Positions 16,788 through 24,900 of a stretch of DNA of 64,000 nt are shown here, in pieces. This DNA is from Schauerella fraxinea (GTDB lineage Bacteria > Pseudomonadota > Gammaproteobacteria > Burkholderiales > Burkholderiaceae_B). The notes under the pieces are model-generated. The model saw only the letters and a program-made list of their open reading frames with translations. It had not been told where the DNA came from and ran no database searches. The stretch covers positions 496,001 to 560,000 of the forward strand of contig JAVDKL010000001.1 in NCBI GenBank assembly GCA_030849965.1, given 5' to 3'. Within the stretch, counting starts at the first letter, position 1; each line of letters begins with the position of its first letter. The position numbers were made by a program, and so were the translations under genes.

Positions 16788-17066
16788 TTAGCGGGCCGGC
16801 ACCCACCAGTCATTTTTTACCGCAGCTTCCTTCAACAGATTGAAGTGCGGCTGGCCATTCGAGCTGATGCGCTTGATGCCTTCCAACGCGCGGGACGCCA
16901 ACTGCTCGGCTTGATCCATCGAAACGATCACGCCCTGGAAAGGCACATGCCACTGCTTTACGTCCGATAGACCCTCGGGATGCCGCGTTTCTGCACATAA
17001 TTTGTACGCTGCACCATGGGCCTCCAAGACTTTGACGTCGACAATAAAACCATCGATTAATTTCAT
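16788..17066 (-). CDS. Small protein of unknown function
   Basis: A 92-residue protein (MKLIDGFIVDVKVLEAHG...) that I do not recognise. It is soluble in appearance, with no signal peptide or membrane segment. It has a predicted beta-rich start, then a helix SMDQAEQLASRALEGIKRI and an aromatic C-terminus NDWWVPAR. The start ATG has TAGGA close upstream. A perfect hairpin terminator follows the stop, supporting a real transcription unit. Composition is less GC-rich than the neighbouring catabolic genes, which could mean recent acquisition. It follows a 66-codon ORF on the same strand with a 4-bp gap. Confidence 0.55.
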   Translation of the reverse strand: MKLIDGFIVDVKVLEAHGAAYKLCAETRHPEGLSDVKQWHVPFQGVIVSMDQAEQLASRALEGIKRISSNGQPHFNLLKEAAVKNDWWVPAR

Positions 17067-17070
17067 GTTC

Positions 17071-17271
17071 CTACTCTGAAATCGTCTGAGACATTGTGAT
17101 AGTGCCAACAAAGGTACGCCGAGGCCAGACACGAAACGCTACATTAAGTTGCTGCACCGCGTCATTCAGCTTCCTGTCACGTTCGCGCATCTGCCCCCAT
17201 ATCGCCCGCAGCGCCAACATTGGCCTGACATGCAGCCTGAATTTGTCCCACGCGCTGTAACGTTCGGTCAA
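17071..17271 (-). CDS. Possible small ORF upstream of the 92-residue protein
   Basis: A 66-codon frame starting with TTG at 17269-17271, giving a basic, tryptophan-containing peptide (MTERYSAWDKFRLHVRPML...). It ends 4 bp before the next gene, the spacing of a coupled pair, but its own ribosome site is poor and I recognise no family. It may be a real leader gene or chance. The 160 bp between it and the LysR stop at 17432 hold nothing I can support. Confidence 0.3.
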   Translation of the reverse strand: MTERYSAWDKFRLHVRPMLALRAIWGQMRERDRKLNDAVQQLNVAFRVWPRRTFVGTITMSQTISE

Positions 17272-17431
17272 TGAAACATCATGAACTCAGGGCAAATGTG
17301 CAGCGAAATCCGGGAGGTCGGTAACGATTCTGGTTCCTGCTTGGCCGGCGCAGGGGCAGACGACGCCATGCGCCTTTGCTGACGAGCGCGTGATCTGCGG
17401 TGCTGCGAGGATGCCATCACGATGCAAGCTG

Positions 17432-18280
17432 CTACAGCTCTATCGCTGCCGCTTTGATCGTATTCTCCAACGCAATCACCGCCTGCGATGCCGACGCAGC
17501 GCGATCGATGACGAACTCGAGTTCGCCGAGCAAGGGCATGCCGTCCTCCAGCTTGACCAGACCTTCGGGGATCACATAATCCGCAAAGGCGCTGATCCCG
17601 AGCCCGGCCATCACGGCAGCCTTCAGCACCGCAACGCTGCTGCTTACCGTGCTGATTTTGTAGGGGCGGCCGATAGCCTTGAGCGTTTCGAGCACACGCG
17701 TGCGCGCCACGCTGGGTTCCGGATGCAGCGCCAGTGGCAAGACGGCCTCGCCGCCAGTAATCGGCGACTGGGGGCCCACGCACCAGTAGAGTTTTTCGGT
17801 TCGCACCACTTGCCCACGCTGGCTACCGCTCACGCGTTTGGCAAATACCAGGTCGTGCTTATCCTCATCCAGCTCGCGAAACAGGTCGCCGCTCATGCCG
17901 GTGGCGATATGCAGTTCGACCTCGGGATTGCGCTGCTGAAAGCTGCCGAGCGCTGCGGTCAGTCGCAACGACGCAAAGTCTTCGGAAAGCCCCAACCGCA
18001 CAGTGCCATTCAGGGCGGGGCCGCTTACCGAGGCGAAGGCCTCTTCCATCAGCGCCAGGATATTGCCCGCGTAATGAAAGAGTGCGTCGCCCTGTCGCGT
18101 CATCCGGATGTTGCGCGTGTCGCGTTCGAGCAAGGCGCAGCCCAGGATGTCCTCAAGCCGCCGCACATGCTGGCTGACGGTGGATTGCGAGAGGCTCACG
18201 CGCTCTGAGGCCAGCGTGAAACTGCCCGTTTGGACAACGGCGACGAAACTGCGCAGCAGTTCGGGCGACAAGGGACGCAT
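17432..18280 (-). CDS. mdcR: LysR-family regulator divergent from malonate decarboxylase genes
   Basis: A 282-residue LysR regulator. The DNA-binding domain is in residues 1-62 (LSPELLRSFVAVVQTGSFTLASERVSLSQSTVSQHVRRLEDILG). The effector domain is normal. The start at 18280 follows GAGGG with good spacing. The same frame stays open for 288 further codons through the opposite strand of mdcA, which is a high-GC artefact. Its position, divergent from mdcA with 117 bp between, matches the MdcR arrangement of malonate decarboxylase loci, where the LysR protein activates the operon in response to malonate. The name rests on context and on the family, not on sequence identity. Confidence 0.85.
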   Translation of the reverse strand: MRPLSPELLRSFVAVVQTGSFTLASERVSLSQSTVSQHVRRLEDILGCALLERDTRNIRMTRQGDALFHYAGNILALMEEAFASVSGPALNGTVRLGLSEDFASLRLTAALGSFQQRNPEVELHIATGMSGDLFRELDEDKHDLVFAKRVSGSQRGQVVRTEKLYWCVGPQSPITGGEAVLPLALHPEPSVARTRVLETLKAIGRPYKISTVSSSVAVLKAAVMAGLGISAFADYVIPEGLVKLEDGMPLLGELEFVIDRAASASQAVIALENTIKAAAIEL

Positions 18281-18397
18281 TACGAAACCCTCTGAATGGC
18301 GGTTGATAACTTCATAAATGGCCTGGGCCACCAAGCCTATGATTTTACTTGGGCGCTCGATTGCCCTGCCGATCCGGCACGTTTGTGGAGGAATGCA
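18281..18397 (+). promoter_or_regulatory. mdcR-mdcA divergent control region
   Basis: A 117-bp gap with an AT-rich centre in a GC-rich context. A -10-like TATGAT lies at 18339-18344 toward mdcA, with no good -35 at the right distance, as expected for an activator-dependent promoter. TTGATAACTTCATAAA just upstream could be part of the LysR site. GGAGGAA precedes the mdcA ATG. Confidence 0.45.
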
Positions 18398-20044
18398 ATG
18401 ACGAATTGGGATCATGCCCAGCGCGACAAGTCGCAGCGGTTGGCCGCCGGCGCCCGCCTGGCCGATGGCAAATGCGTGCCTGCGGCGGATGCGACGCGCC
18501 TGCTCGAAGCGGTCATCCGGCCGGGTGACCGCGTGTGCCTGGAGGGCGACAATCAAAAGCAGGCAGACTTGCTCGCGGTGGCATTGGCCGATGCGGATAA
18601 CGGCATCATCCACGATTTGCACATGGTGCAGTCGGGCGTGGTGCTGCCCGAGCATCTGGATGTGTTTGAAAACGGCATTGCCAAGCGCCTGGACTATGCG
18701 TACTCCGGTCCGCAATCGCAGCGCATTGCGCAGTTGCTCTTTGGCGGCAAGATCGCCTTGGGCGCGGTGCATACCTATCTGGAGTTGTTTGCCCGGTACT
18801 TCGTGGATCTGACGCCAAATGTGGCGTTGATTGCCGCGGTGAGTGCCGACCGCGATGGCAACCTCTACACCGGCCCCAACACCGAAGATACGCCCACGGT
18901 AGTGGAAGCCACGGCGTTCAAGAACGGCATTGTGATCGCGCAGGTCAACAAGATCGTCGATCGCGTGCCGCGCGTCGATATCCCAGGCGATCGCGTGAAC
19001 TTCGTGATCGAAAGCGACAAGCCGTTTTACGTGGAGCCGCTGTTTACACGCGACCCCGCCGCCATCACCGAGACGCAAATCTTGACCGCCATGATGGCGC
19101 TCAAGGGCATCTATGGTCCTTACGGCGTGAAGCGGCTCAATCACGGCATCGGCTTCAATACCGCCGCGATCGAACTGATCTTACCCACCTATGGCGAGCG
19201 GCTGGGACTCAAGCACAAGGTGGCTGCGCAGTGGGCGTTGAATCCCCACCCTACCCTGATTCCCGCTATCGAATCCGGCTGGGTGGAGAGCATCCATTGT
19301 TTCGGCTCCGAAGTGGGTATGGACGACTACATCCGCGCCCGGTCGGACATCTTTTTTACCGGCCCCGACGGTTCGTTGCGCTCCAATCGCGCGTTTTGCC
19401 AGACGGCGGGTTTGTATGCGTGCGATATGTTCATCGGCTCCACGCTGCAGATCGATCTGCAGGGGCATTCGTCTACCGTGACCACCAACCGGATCGCGGG
19501 CTTCGGCGGCGCGCCCAATATGGGCAGCGATGCACGCGGGCGCCGGCATGCCAGTGCCCCCTGGCTCAAGGCAGGCCTCGAAGCCGACCCCGACGCACCG
19601 GCCCCGTTGCGCCGCGGGCGTAAGCTGGTGGTGCAGATCGGCGAGACCTTCGGCGACAAGAACGTGCCGCTTTTCGTCGAGCAACTCGATGCCATTGTGT
19701 TGGCGGAAAAGCTCGATCTGGATCTGGCGCCGATCATGGTCTATGGCGACGACGTGAGTCATATCGTGACCGAAGAGGGCATTGCCAATCTGCTGTTGTG
19801 CCGAACCCCGGACGAGCGGGAGCATGCGATTCGTGGCGTGGCGGGCTACACGGATGTGGGTCGTGGCCGCGACAAGAAAATGGTCGAACGGCTGCGCGAG
19901 CGCGGCATTATCAAGCGGCCCGAGGATCTGGGCATCAACCCGCTCGACGCCAATCGCAGCATGCTCGCCGCACGGTCGGTGAAGGATCTTGTGCGTTGGT
20001 CTGGCGGACTGTATGCGCCACCTGCGCGTTTTCGCAACTGGTAA
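18398..20044 (+). CDS. mdcA: Malonate decarboxylase alpha subunit (acetyl-ACP:malonate ACP transferase)
   Basis: A 548-residue MdcA, the usual length. It exchanges the acetyl group on the acyl-carrier subunit MdcC for malonate, so that malonyl-S-ACP can be decarboxylated. It belongs to the CoA-transferase superfamily; recognisable segments are VCLEGDNQKQADLLA near the N-terminus, FGGAPNMGSDARGRRHA in the middle and the C-terminal GYTDVGRGRDKKMVERLRERGIIKRPEDLGI, which is characteristic of MdcA. The start at 18398 has GGAGGAA before it; the longer ORF from 18296 lacks a ribosome site. It leads a seven-gene operon, mdcACDEGBH, encoding the soluble biotin-independent enzyme. No malonate carrier gene is in the operon. 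Confidence 0.96.
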   Translation: MTNWDHAQRDKSQRLAAGARLADGKCVPAADATRLLEAVIRPGDRVCLEGDNQKQADLLAVALADADNGIIHDLHMVQSGVVLPEHLDVFENGIAKRLDYAYSGPQSQRIAQLLFGGKIALGAVHTYLELFARYFVDLTPNVALIAAVSADRDGNLYTGPNTEDTPTVVEATAFKNGIVIAQVNKIVDRVPRVDIPGDRVNFVIESDKPFYVEPLFTRDPAAITETQILTAMMALKGIYGPYGVKRLNHGIGFNTAAIELILPTYGERLGLKHKVAAQWALNPHPTLIPAIESGWVESIHCFGSEVGMDDYIRARSDIFFTGPDGSLRSNRAFCQTAGLYACDMFIGSTLQIDLQGHSSTVTTNRIAGFGGAPNMGSDARGRRHASAPWLKAGLEADPDAPAPLRRGRKLVVQIGETFGDKNVPLFVEQLDAIVLAEKLDLDLAPIMVYGDDVSHIVTEEGIANLLLCRTPDEREHAIRGVAGYTDVGRGRDKKMVERLRERGIIKRPEDLGINPLDANRSMLAARSVKDLVRWSGGLYAPPARFRNW

Positions 20045-20053
20045 GGACGAAAC

Positions 20054-20371
20054 ATGGAACATCTACATTATCGGCAAGCCCATCAGCGGCCCGCGCCGCT
20101 TGCGAATTCAAGCGCTATCGTGGGCGTGGTCGCGTCAGGCAATCTTGAGGTGTTGGTCGAGCGCGCCTTGCCGGATGATCAATATGAGATCGACATTCGC
20201 ACCAGCGCTACCGGTTTTGCCGAGGTGTGGGAGGCCGTCGTCACTGATTTTGCGGAGCGCGGCGCGCTGGGTGGCCTACGGTTTTCGATCAATGACGGTG
20301 GCGCCCGGCCCGATACGGTGAGCTTGCGCCTGGCGCAGGCGTTGCGGGCAATTGCCGAAGGCAACCCATGA
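20054..20371 (+). CDS. mdcC: Malonate decarboxylase acyl carrier protein (delta subunit)
   Basis: A 105-residue carrier subunit. The serine that receives the 2'-(5''-triphosphoribosyl)-3'-dephospho-CoA group lies in GVVASGNLEVLVE, at residue 28. The thiol of this prosthetic group carries the acetyl/malonyl residue between the MdcA and MdcDE active sites. Size and the small-protein fold match MdcC and the citrate-lyase gamma chain CitD. It starts 9 bp after mdcA and its stop overlaps the mdcD start by 4 bases (ATGA). Confidence 0.95.
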   Translation: MEHLHYRQAHQRPAPLANSSAIVGVVASGNLEVLVERALPDDQYEIDIRTSATGFAEVWEAVVTDFAERGALGGLRFSINDGGARPDTVSLRLAQALRAIAEGNP

Positions 20372-21312
20372 ACGCCATTGAAACCCCCACCCATCACACC
20401 CTGCCGCCCGCACTGAATGGCGATGCCAGTTGGTACGAAGCTTCCGCGCGCCAGCGTATCGGCGGGCTGCTGGATGCCGGCAGCTTTATTGAGTTTGTGG
20501 GCCCGGGCGAACGCGAGACCAGTCCGCACCTAGCCATCTTCGATCTGCCCACGCAGTTCGACGACGGTATGGTGGTCGGCCAAGGCCGCTTGAACGGCGA
20601 AGTGGTCCTTGTGGCCGCTCAGGAAGGCAAGTTCATGGGTGGCGCGTTTGGCGAGGTGCATGGTGCCAAGCTGACCGGGCTGCTACGCGCGGCCGCAGTG
20701 CGCCGCGTGCCGGTGCTGATCCTCTTCGAAACCGGGGGGGTGCGGCTGCAGGAGGCCAACGCCGGCGAGTTGGCGATTGCCGAAATCATGCGTGCGATGA
20801 TCAATGCGCGGCTGGCGGGCGTACCCGTGGTGGGCCTGATCGGCGGACGCGCCGGTTGTTATGGCGGCGGCAGCTTGATCGCAGGCTGCTGCTCGGGGCT
20901 GGCGATCTCGGAGCTTGGCCGGCTGAGCGTGTCCGGCCCTGAGGTGATCGAAACCAATCGCGGCATCGAGGAGTTCGACGCCGCAGACCGTCCCTTGATC
21001 TGGCGCACGATGGGCGGCAAGCACCGATACCTGCTGGGCGCCGTGGAGGCGTTTGTGGACGACGCGATTCCGCAGTTTCGCGACGCAGCGATCCGTTTGA
21101 TTGCCGATGCGCCTGCTCTGAATCTCGAGCGTCTGGCGCTTGTTCAATCGCGATTGGCCGATCGGTTGGCCCGCTTCGGCGGCTGCGCGGATGCCACCGA
21201 CGTCTGGCGCGCGCTGGGCGTTGATGCCAATGTGGATGTGCCCGATCTCGAACCCGAGGCATTTCTTGCGCTCGCGCAATCACTCAAGGAGGCCGATCAT
21301 GACGTTCGATGA
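20368..21312 (+). CDS. mdcD: Malonate decarboxylase beta subunit
   Basis: A 314-residue carboxyltransferase-like (crotonase-fold) subunit that, with MdcE, removes CO2 from malonyl-S-ACP to give acetyl-S-ACP. Visible family segments include EGKFMGGAFGEVHGAKLTGLLR, LFETGGVRLQEANAGE with its oxyanion glycines, and GRAGCYGGGSLIAGCCSGLAISE. The chain is full length and separate from MdcE (in some bacteria the two are fused). Start overlaps mdcC; 3' end overlaps the mdcE start (21299) by 14 bases. Confidence 0.95.
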   Translation: MNAIETPTHHTLPPALNGDASWYEASARQRIGGLLDAGSFIEFVGPGERETSPHLAIFDLPTQFDDGMVVGQGRLNGEVVLVAAQEGKFMGGAFGEVHGAKLTGLLRAAAVRRVPVLILFETGGVRLQEANAGELAIAEIMRAMINARLAGVPVVGLIGGRAGCYGGGSLIAGCCSGLAISELGRLSVSGPEVIETNRGIEEFDAADRPLIWRTMGGKHRYLLGAVEAFVDDAIPQFRDAAIRLIADAPALNLERLALVQSRLADRLARFGGCADATDVWRALGVDANVDVPDLEPEAFLALAQSLKEADHDVR

Positions 21313-22084
21313 CGTGCTGTTGTCCCTGTTTCCCAACGGCCACCACGTGGTCGAGAAAAATCATCTCGTCTTCGGTAGCGGTACTTTGCCGCAAGCCGGG
21401 CGCGTAGCAGTCATCGGCGTGACCGGAAAAGCCGCGGTGGGCGTGGACGAGGCGCTGGTGCTGGCGCAGCACGTGCTCGATATCGTTCACGCGGCCGACG
21501 CGGCACCCTGCCCCATTCTGGTCTTGATCGATAGCGACAGCCAACGCATGAGCAAGCGCGATGAATTGATGGGCATGAGCCAATTTCTTTCGCATCTGGC
21601 CATCTGCCTGCGCGTGGCCGACGCGCGCGGGCATCACACGCTCGGCTTGCTGTATGGGCATACGGCGGCGGGCGCGTTCATCGCCACCGCGCTGGCCACG
21701 CGCACCTTACTGGCCGTGCCTGGCGCGCACCCGTCCGTCATGGACTTGCCGTCGATGGCCAAAGTGACCAAGCTTCCGCTGGCAGTGCTTGAAGAGAAAG
21801 CGCGCGCCACGCCGGTATTCGCACCCGGTTTGGACAACCTTGCGCAAACGGGCGCCATTGCCGCTGTGCTGGACCCCACCGTGAGCCTGGCCACGCAAAT
21901 CGACGAGACGCTGCTGGCGTGTGGATCAAGCAGCAGCGCGAACAATACTGCTGAGTCGTCTCAAATTGCGCAACACGCTCACACTGCCGATTCGCGCGAT
22001 CGGCTCGGTCTTGCACGGGGCGGCCGGCCCAAGGCCGCCGACATTGCGCAACGCGTGTACGACGCTGCCCTTGCCCTCGCTTGA
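21299..22084 (+). CDS. mdcE: Malonate decarboxylase gamma subunit
   Basis: A 261-residue partner of MdcD in the malonyl-ACP decarboxylase. It opens MTFDDVLLSLFPNGH and contains VIGVTGKAAVGVDEALVLA, LIDSDSQRMSKRDELMGMSQFLSHLA and LYGHTAAGAFIATALA, all typical of the gamma chain. The C-terminus has a low-complexity Ser/Asn/His-rich linker (about residues 210-235) before a final conserved GRPKAADIA helix; such a linker is unusual and may be lineage-specific. Start set at 21299 because AAGGAGG precedes it by 6 bases; the longer frame runs inside mdcD. mdcG follows after 9 bp. Confidence 0.94.
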   Translation: MTFDDVLLSLFPNGHHVVEKNHLVFGSGTLPQAGRVAVIGVTGKAAVGVDEALVLAQHVLDIVHAADAAPCPILVLIDSDSQRMSKRDELMGMSQFLSHLAICLRVADARGHHTLGLLYGHTAAGAFIATALATRTLLAVPGAHPSVMDLPSMAKVTKLPLAVLEEKARATPVFAPGLDNLAQTGAIAAVLDPTVSLATQIDETLLACGSSSSANNTAESSQIAQHAHTADSRDRLGLARGGRPKAADIAQRVYDAALALA

Positions 22085-22093
22085 CGCCTGCCG

Positions 22094-22768
22094 ATGACGC
22101 TCCCGTTACCTGCGCTTGATGCCTGCCCCCGGCGGCATACGCTGATCCATCCTCGTCGTGAGGCGTGGATGCGGCTGATGGACGCCCGGCCCGAACTGGC
22201 GGCGCAGCCCTTGGTGCGCGATTGGGTTGCCCACGGTTGGCCGCTCATTGCGCGCCGCCCTTCGGCGCACGAACGGCGCGGCATAGCCGTGGGGCTGCCG
22301 CTGCCACCCTTGGCCGGCAAAGCCCGCATCGCCTTGATGCTGGAACACAACGACATCGTGCGTACTGAAGCGTTGCCGATGCTTGCAGCTACCATCGATA
22401 CGGCGCCCGCGGCGTGGCGATCCAGCCTGCATGCGTTGGTGGCCACCGCAGCCGCACATCAGGTGGCGGTGCGTGTGTTTGGCAGTTTGGCATGGCAATA
22501 CCTCACGGGGTTGACGTATCTATCGGCCACTTCCGACGTGGATCTGGCGTGGTGCGCACCGTCGCATGATCGTCTGGACCCCGTATTGCGTGCGATTGAC
22601 GAGATCGAGCGTGCAGCCCCAATGGGTGTGGATGGCGAAATCGTCTTGCGGGATGGTGCGGCGGCCAACTGGCGCGAACTGCTCGATCACCGCGCCGATG
22701 TCATGCTCAAGACTTCCAATGACGTCATACTCGCCACGCGCCTCTCTTTTGAACAAGGTCTGACATGA
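22094..22768 (+). CDS. mdcG: Phosphoribosyl-dephospho-CoA transferase (holo-ACP synthase)
   Basis: A 224-residue nucleotidyltransferase-like enzyme that moves the phosphoribosyl-dephospho-CoA group onto Ser28 of MdcC. The catalytic pattern is clear: G130-S131 in VFGSLAWQ and the metal aspartates D148-x-D150 in SDVDLAW. The substrate is the product of MdcB, whose gene overlaps this one by 4 bases. A full-length copy with intact motifs argues that the operon is functional. Confidence 0.93.
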   Translation: MTLPLPALDACPRRHTLIHPRREAWMRLMDARPELAAQPLVRDWVAHGWPLIARRPSAHERRGIAVGLPLPPLAGKARIALMLEHNDIVRTEALPMLAATIDTAPAAWRSSLHALVATAAAHQVAVRVFGSLAWQYLTGLTYLSATSDVDLAWCAPSHDRLDPVLRAIDEIERAAPMGVDGEIVLRDGAAANWRELLDHRADVMLKTSNDVILATRLSFEQGLT

Positions 22769-23688
22769 ACGCTGCACCCTGCCTGCTCGCCCGTGGCCCA
22801 CATCAGGATGTCGGCACCGCGGCCTGCCATGCCAAGGCAATCGGCGATGCGATCGAACATCCGAATGCGCGCATCGTCGACGCGAGCGCGCAGATCGCGG
22901 CTTGGGCCGAGCACAGTCTGCGCCTCGAGATCAACACCTGGCCCAAGCCGGGCTTGGTGAGCCATGTGGATGCAGGCAGCCACAACGACATGAATGCCGA
23001 CACGTTCAAGCGCAGCGCAAAAACGCTCCATCCTTACTTTGCGGCCTTGGCCCAAGCGGGCGCGCGTCGCGACGATATGACGGCGTTGCGCAAAATCGGC
23101 CTGCGTGCCGAACAGGCGATGCTGGCCGCCACGCTGGGCGTCAATACCCATCGGGGCGCCATCTTCGGGATCGGACTGCTCAGCGCGGCCGCAGGATTGC
23201 GCCTGGCACATGGCACGTATCCTCATGCCTCGCTCGGCGCGATCGTGACGCGGGAATGGGGCCATGCGATCGAAGCCGGACCGCGTGCGGCAGACAGCCA
23301 CGGTGAGGTCGTCGCCCATCGTTATGGCGCGGGCGGCGCGCGGCGTGAGGCTGCGCGCGGCTTTCCGAGCGTGTACGAGATTGGCGTTCCCGCGCTGCGT
23401 GCCGCTGCAATGCACGCACATGGCGATCGCGAGGCGATGCGCGTGCAGGCCTGCTTTGCGTTGATCGCGGTGGTTGAAGACACCAATCTGTTGCATCGCG
23501 GGGGGCCGGAAGGCTTGGCCTATGCACAACGCGAAGCTCAGGCGTTTCTCGATCGCGGCGGTATCGCCCACACCGATTGGCGCGCGCGGGCTGCGGCGAT
23601 CCATCGTGCGTTCGTGGCGCGCAACTTGAGTCCCGGCGGCTCGGCCGATCTGCTGGCGATGAGCGTTTTTGTCGACGGGCTGCCATGA
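22765..23688 (+). CDS. mdcB: Triphosphoribosyl-dephospho-CoA synthase
   Basis: A 307-residue CitG/MdcB-family enzyme. It joins ATP and dephospho-CoA to give the prosthetic-group precursor. Family motifs: EINTWPKPGLVSHVDAGSHNDM, ATLGVNTHRGAIFGIGLL (K/R-G at the nucleotide site), EDTNLLHRGGPEG and the C-terminal LSPGGSADLLAMSVFVDGLP. Start overlaps mdcG by 4 bases. Its last codons are repeated twice more in the following 76 bp; see the separate repeat entry. Confidence 0.94.
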   Translation: MNAAPCLLARGPHQDVGTAACHAKAIGDAIEHPNARIVDASAQIAAWAEHSLRLEINTWPKPGLVSHVDAGSHNDMNADTFKRSAKTLHPYFAALAQAGARRDDMTALRKIGLRAEQAMLAATLGVNTHRGAIFGIGLLSAAAGLRLAHGTYPHASLGAIVTREWGHAIEAGPRAADSHGEVVAHRYGAGGARREAARGFPSVYEIGVPALRAAAMHAHGDREAMRVQACFALIAVVEDTNLLHRGGPEGLAYAQREAQAFLDRGGIAHTDWRARAAAIHRAFVARNLSPGGSADLLAMSVFVDGLP

Positions 23689-23768
23689 TGTTGAAGATGC
23701 GTGTGTTCGTCGAGGGGGCTGCCATGATGCCTGCGATGAGAATGTTCCTCGTCGATGGACTGAAATGA
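23661..23768 (+). repeat. Three degenerate copies of the mdcB 3' end, with a coupled mini-ORF
   Basis: The last part of mdcB (coding MSVFVDGLP, then ATGA) is followed by two related units, coding MRVFVEGAAMM and MRMFLVDGLK. The conserved GTCGA core begins at 23671, 23709 and 23751, so units are about 38-42 bp. An ATG at 23685, overlapping the mdcB stop, opens a 27-codon frame through copies 2 and 3. That frame ends with TGA at 23766-23768, which overlaps the mdcH start at 23765. Each copy therefore keeps an ATGA-type junction. It looks like tandem duplication of an ancestral mdcB/mdcH overlap. Confidence 0.75.
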
Positions 23769-24820
23769 CGCTTGCGTTGCTGTGCACGGGTCAAGGGCAC
23801 CAACACGCTGAGATGTTTCGCCTGACCGGCGACGTACCGGAGGCGCGAACGCTGTTCGATGCTGCCCATGACCTGCTGGGTTGGGATCCGCGGCTGGCGA
23901 CCGGTGCTACCGGTGCTACCGGTGCCACCGATGCCACCGATGCCCGCCATGCTGCCGGCAACGTGGCAGGTGACACCGCCGAATTACACGCGTTCCACAC
24001 TGCTGGCGTTAGTGTTGCTGACCCGGTCGACCCCAAACCCGATCGTTTCGCCAATCGCCCGGCACAGGTGCTGTGCACCCTGCAAGCCTTGGCCGCACAT
24101 GCCGCCCTTCGGGATGCCCTGTCCCGGCGGCTCTGCATCGCTGGTTATAGCGTGGGCGAATTGGCCGCGTGGGGTGTCGCGGGCGCGTTGACGCCACTGC
24201 AGACGCTGCACCTCGCGGGAGATCGCGCAGACGCAATGGATGCCGCGCGCGCAGGCGAACAAGGTTTGCTGGCCATACGCGGTCTGGATGAAGACACCGT
24301 TCGCGCCTTGTGCGAGACAGACCATGCCGCCATCGCGATCGCCAATCCCGATACGGCATGGGTGGTGGGCGGCATGCTTGCGGACTTGGATGCCGTCGCG
24401 CGCGCGGCCCTGCAGCGCGGGGCGATACGCGTGACGCCGATTCCGGTGTCGATCGCTTCACACACCCCACTCATGCGAACGGCGGCCGAAGCATTCATGC
24501 AACGCCTGCTTGCCACGTCCATGCCGGGCAAGCTTGCGGCCGGCGCAAGGCTCTTTTCCGGCATCGATGGCGCGGCGGTATTCGATCTACGCGACGGGGC
24601 CACCAAGCTCGCCGCGCAGATTGCGCAAACGATTCGTTGGGATGCCTGCCTGCAAAGTTGCATAGAAGCTGGCGCCACGGCGTTTCTCGAACTCGGGCCG
24701 GGCCACGCCTTGGCGGACATGGCGGCGAGTGCCTATCCCGGCGTCCCCGCGCGCAGCCTGGATGCTTTCGCAACCTTGGGAAGCGCGCGAGACTGGATCG
24801 CGCGGGTCACTTCAACGTAG
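23765..24820 (+). CDS. mdcH: Malonyl transferase (malonyl-CoA acyltransferase-like)
   Basis: A 351-residue acyltransferase of the FabD fold that charges the MdcC carrier with malonate in the first turn. It begins LALLCTGQGHQ, the G-Q-G-x-Q oxyanion motif; the nucleophile is S129 in GYSVGELAAWG; the partner histidine is H233 in SIASHTPLM. It lies at the end of the mdc operon. Residues 45-65 are an insertion of Ala-Thr-Gly/Asp triplets encoded by a 9-bp tandem repeat, placed between the first two conserved segments. The start at 23765 overlaps the preceding mini-ORF stop; the frame's earlier ATG at 23669 is inside mdcB. Confidence 0.93.
   Translation: MTLALLCTGQGHQHAEMFRLTGDVPEARTLFDAAHDLLGWDPRLATGATGATGATDATDARHAAGNVAGDTAELHAFHTAGVSVADPVDPKPDRFANRPAQVLCTLQALAAHAALRDALSRRLCIAGYSVGELAAWGVAGALTPLQTLHLAGDRADAMDAARAGEQGLLAIRGLDEDTVRALCETDHAAIAIANPDTAWVVGGMLADLDAVARAALQRGAIRVTPIPVSIASHTPLMRTAAEAFMQRLLATSMPGKLAAGARLFSGIDGAAVFDLRDGATKLAAQIAQTIRWDACLQSCIEAGATAFLELGPGHALADMAASAYPGVPARSLDAFATLGSARDWIARVTST
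23897..23959 (+). repeat. 9-bp in-frame tandem repeat inside mdcH
   Basis: Seven 9-bp units, of which GCTACCGGT and GCCACCGAT each occur twice exactly and the others are degenerate. They code for Ala-Thr-Gly and Ala-Thr-Asp triplets. The period keeps the reading frame, so copy-number change would alter only the length of a surface loop. Confidence 0.8.
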
Positions 24821-24900
24821 CATTCAGGCTGCGGCGTGCCTTGCGCATCGCGCCAGGCAGCAGCCGGATCGCTCAGGCTGCGCGCTACTGCGCCATTGCA

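Noticed and set aside
18281-19144. LysR frame extended by 288 codons on the minus strand
   Set aside because: The extension is the complement of mdcA, whose product is a clear family member; the LysR domain itself begins at 18280 with its own ribosome site.
22687-23787. 366-codon frame opposite mdcB
   Set aside because: mdcB is coupled with mdcG and has all family motifs; the antisense frame has none.
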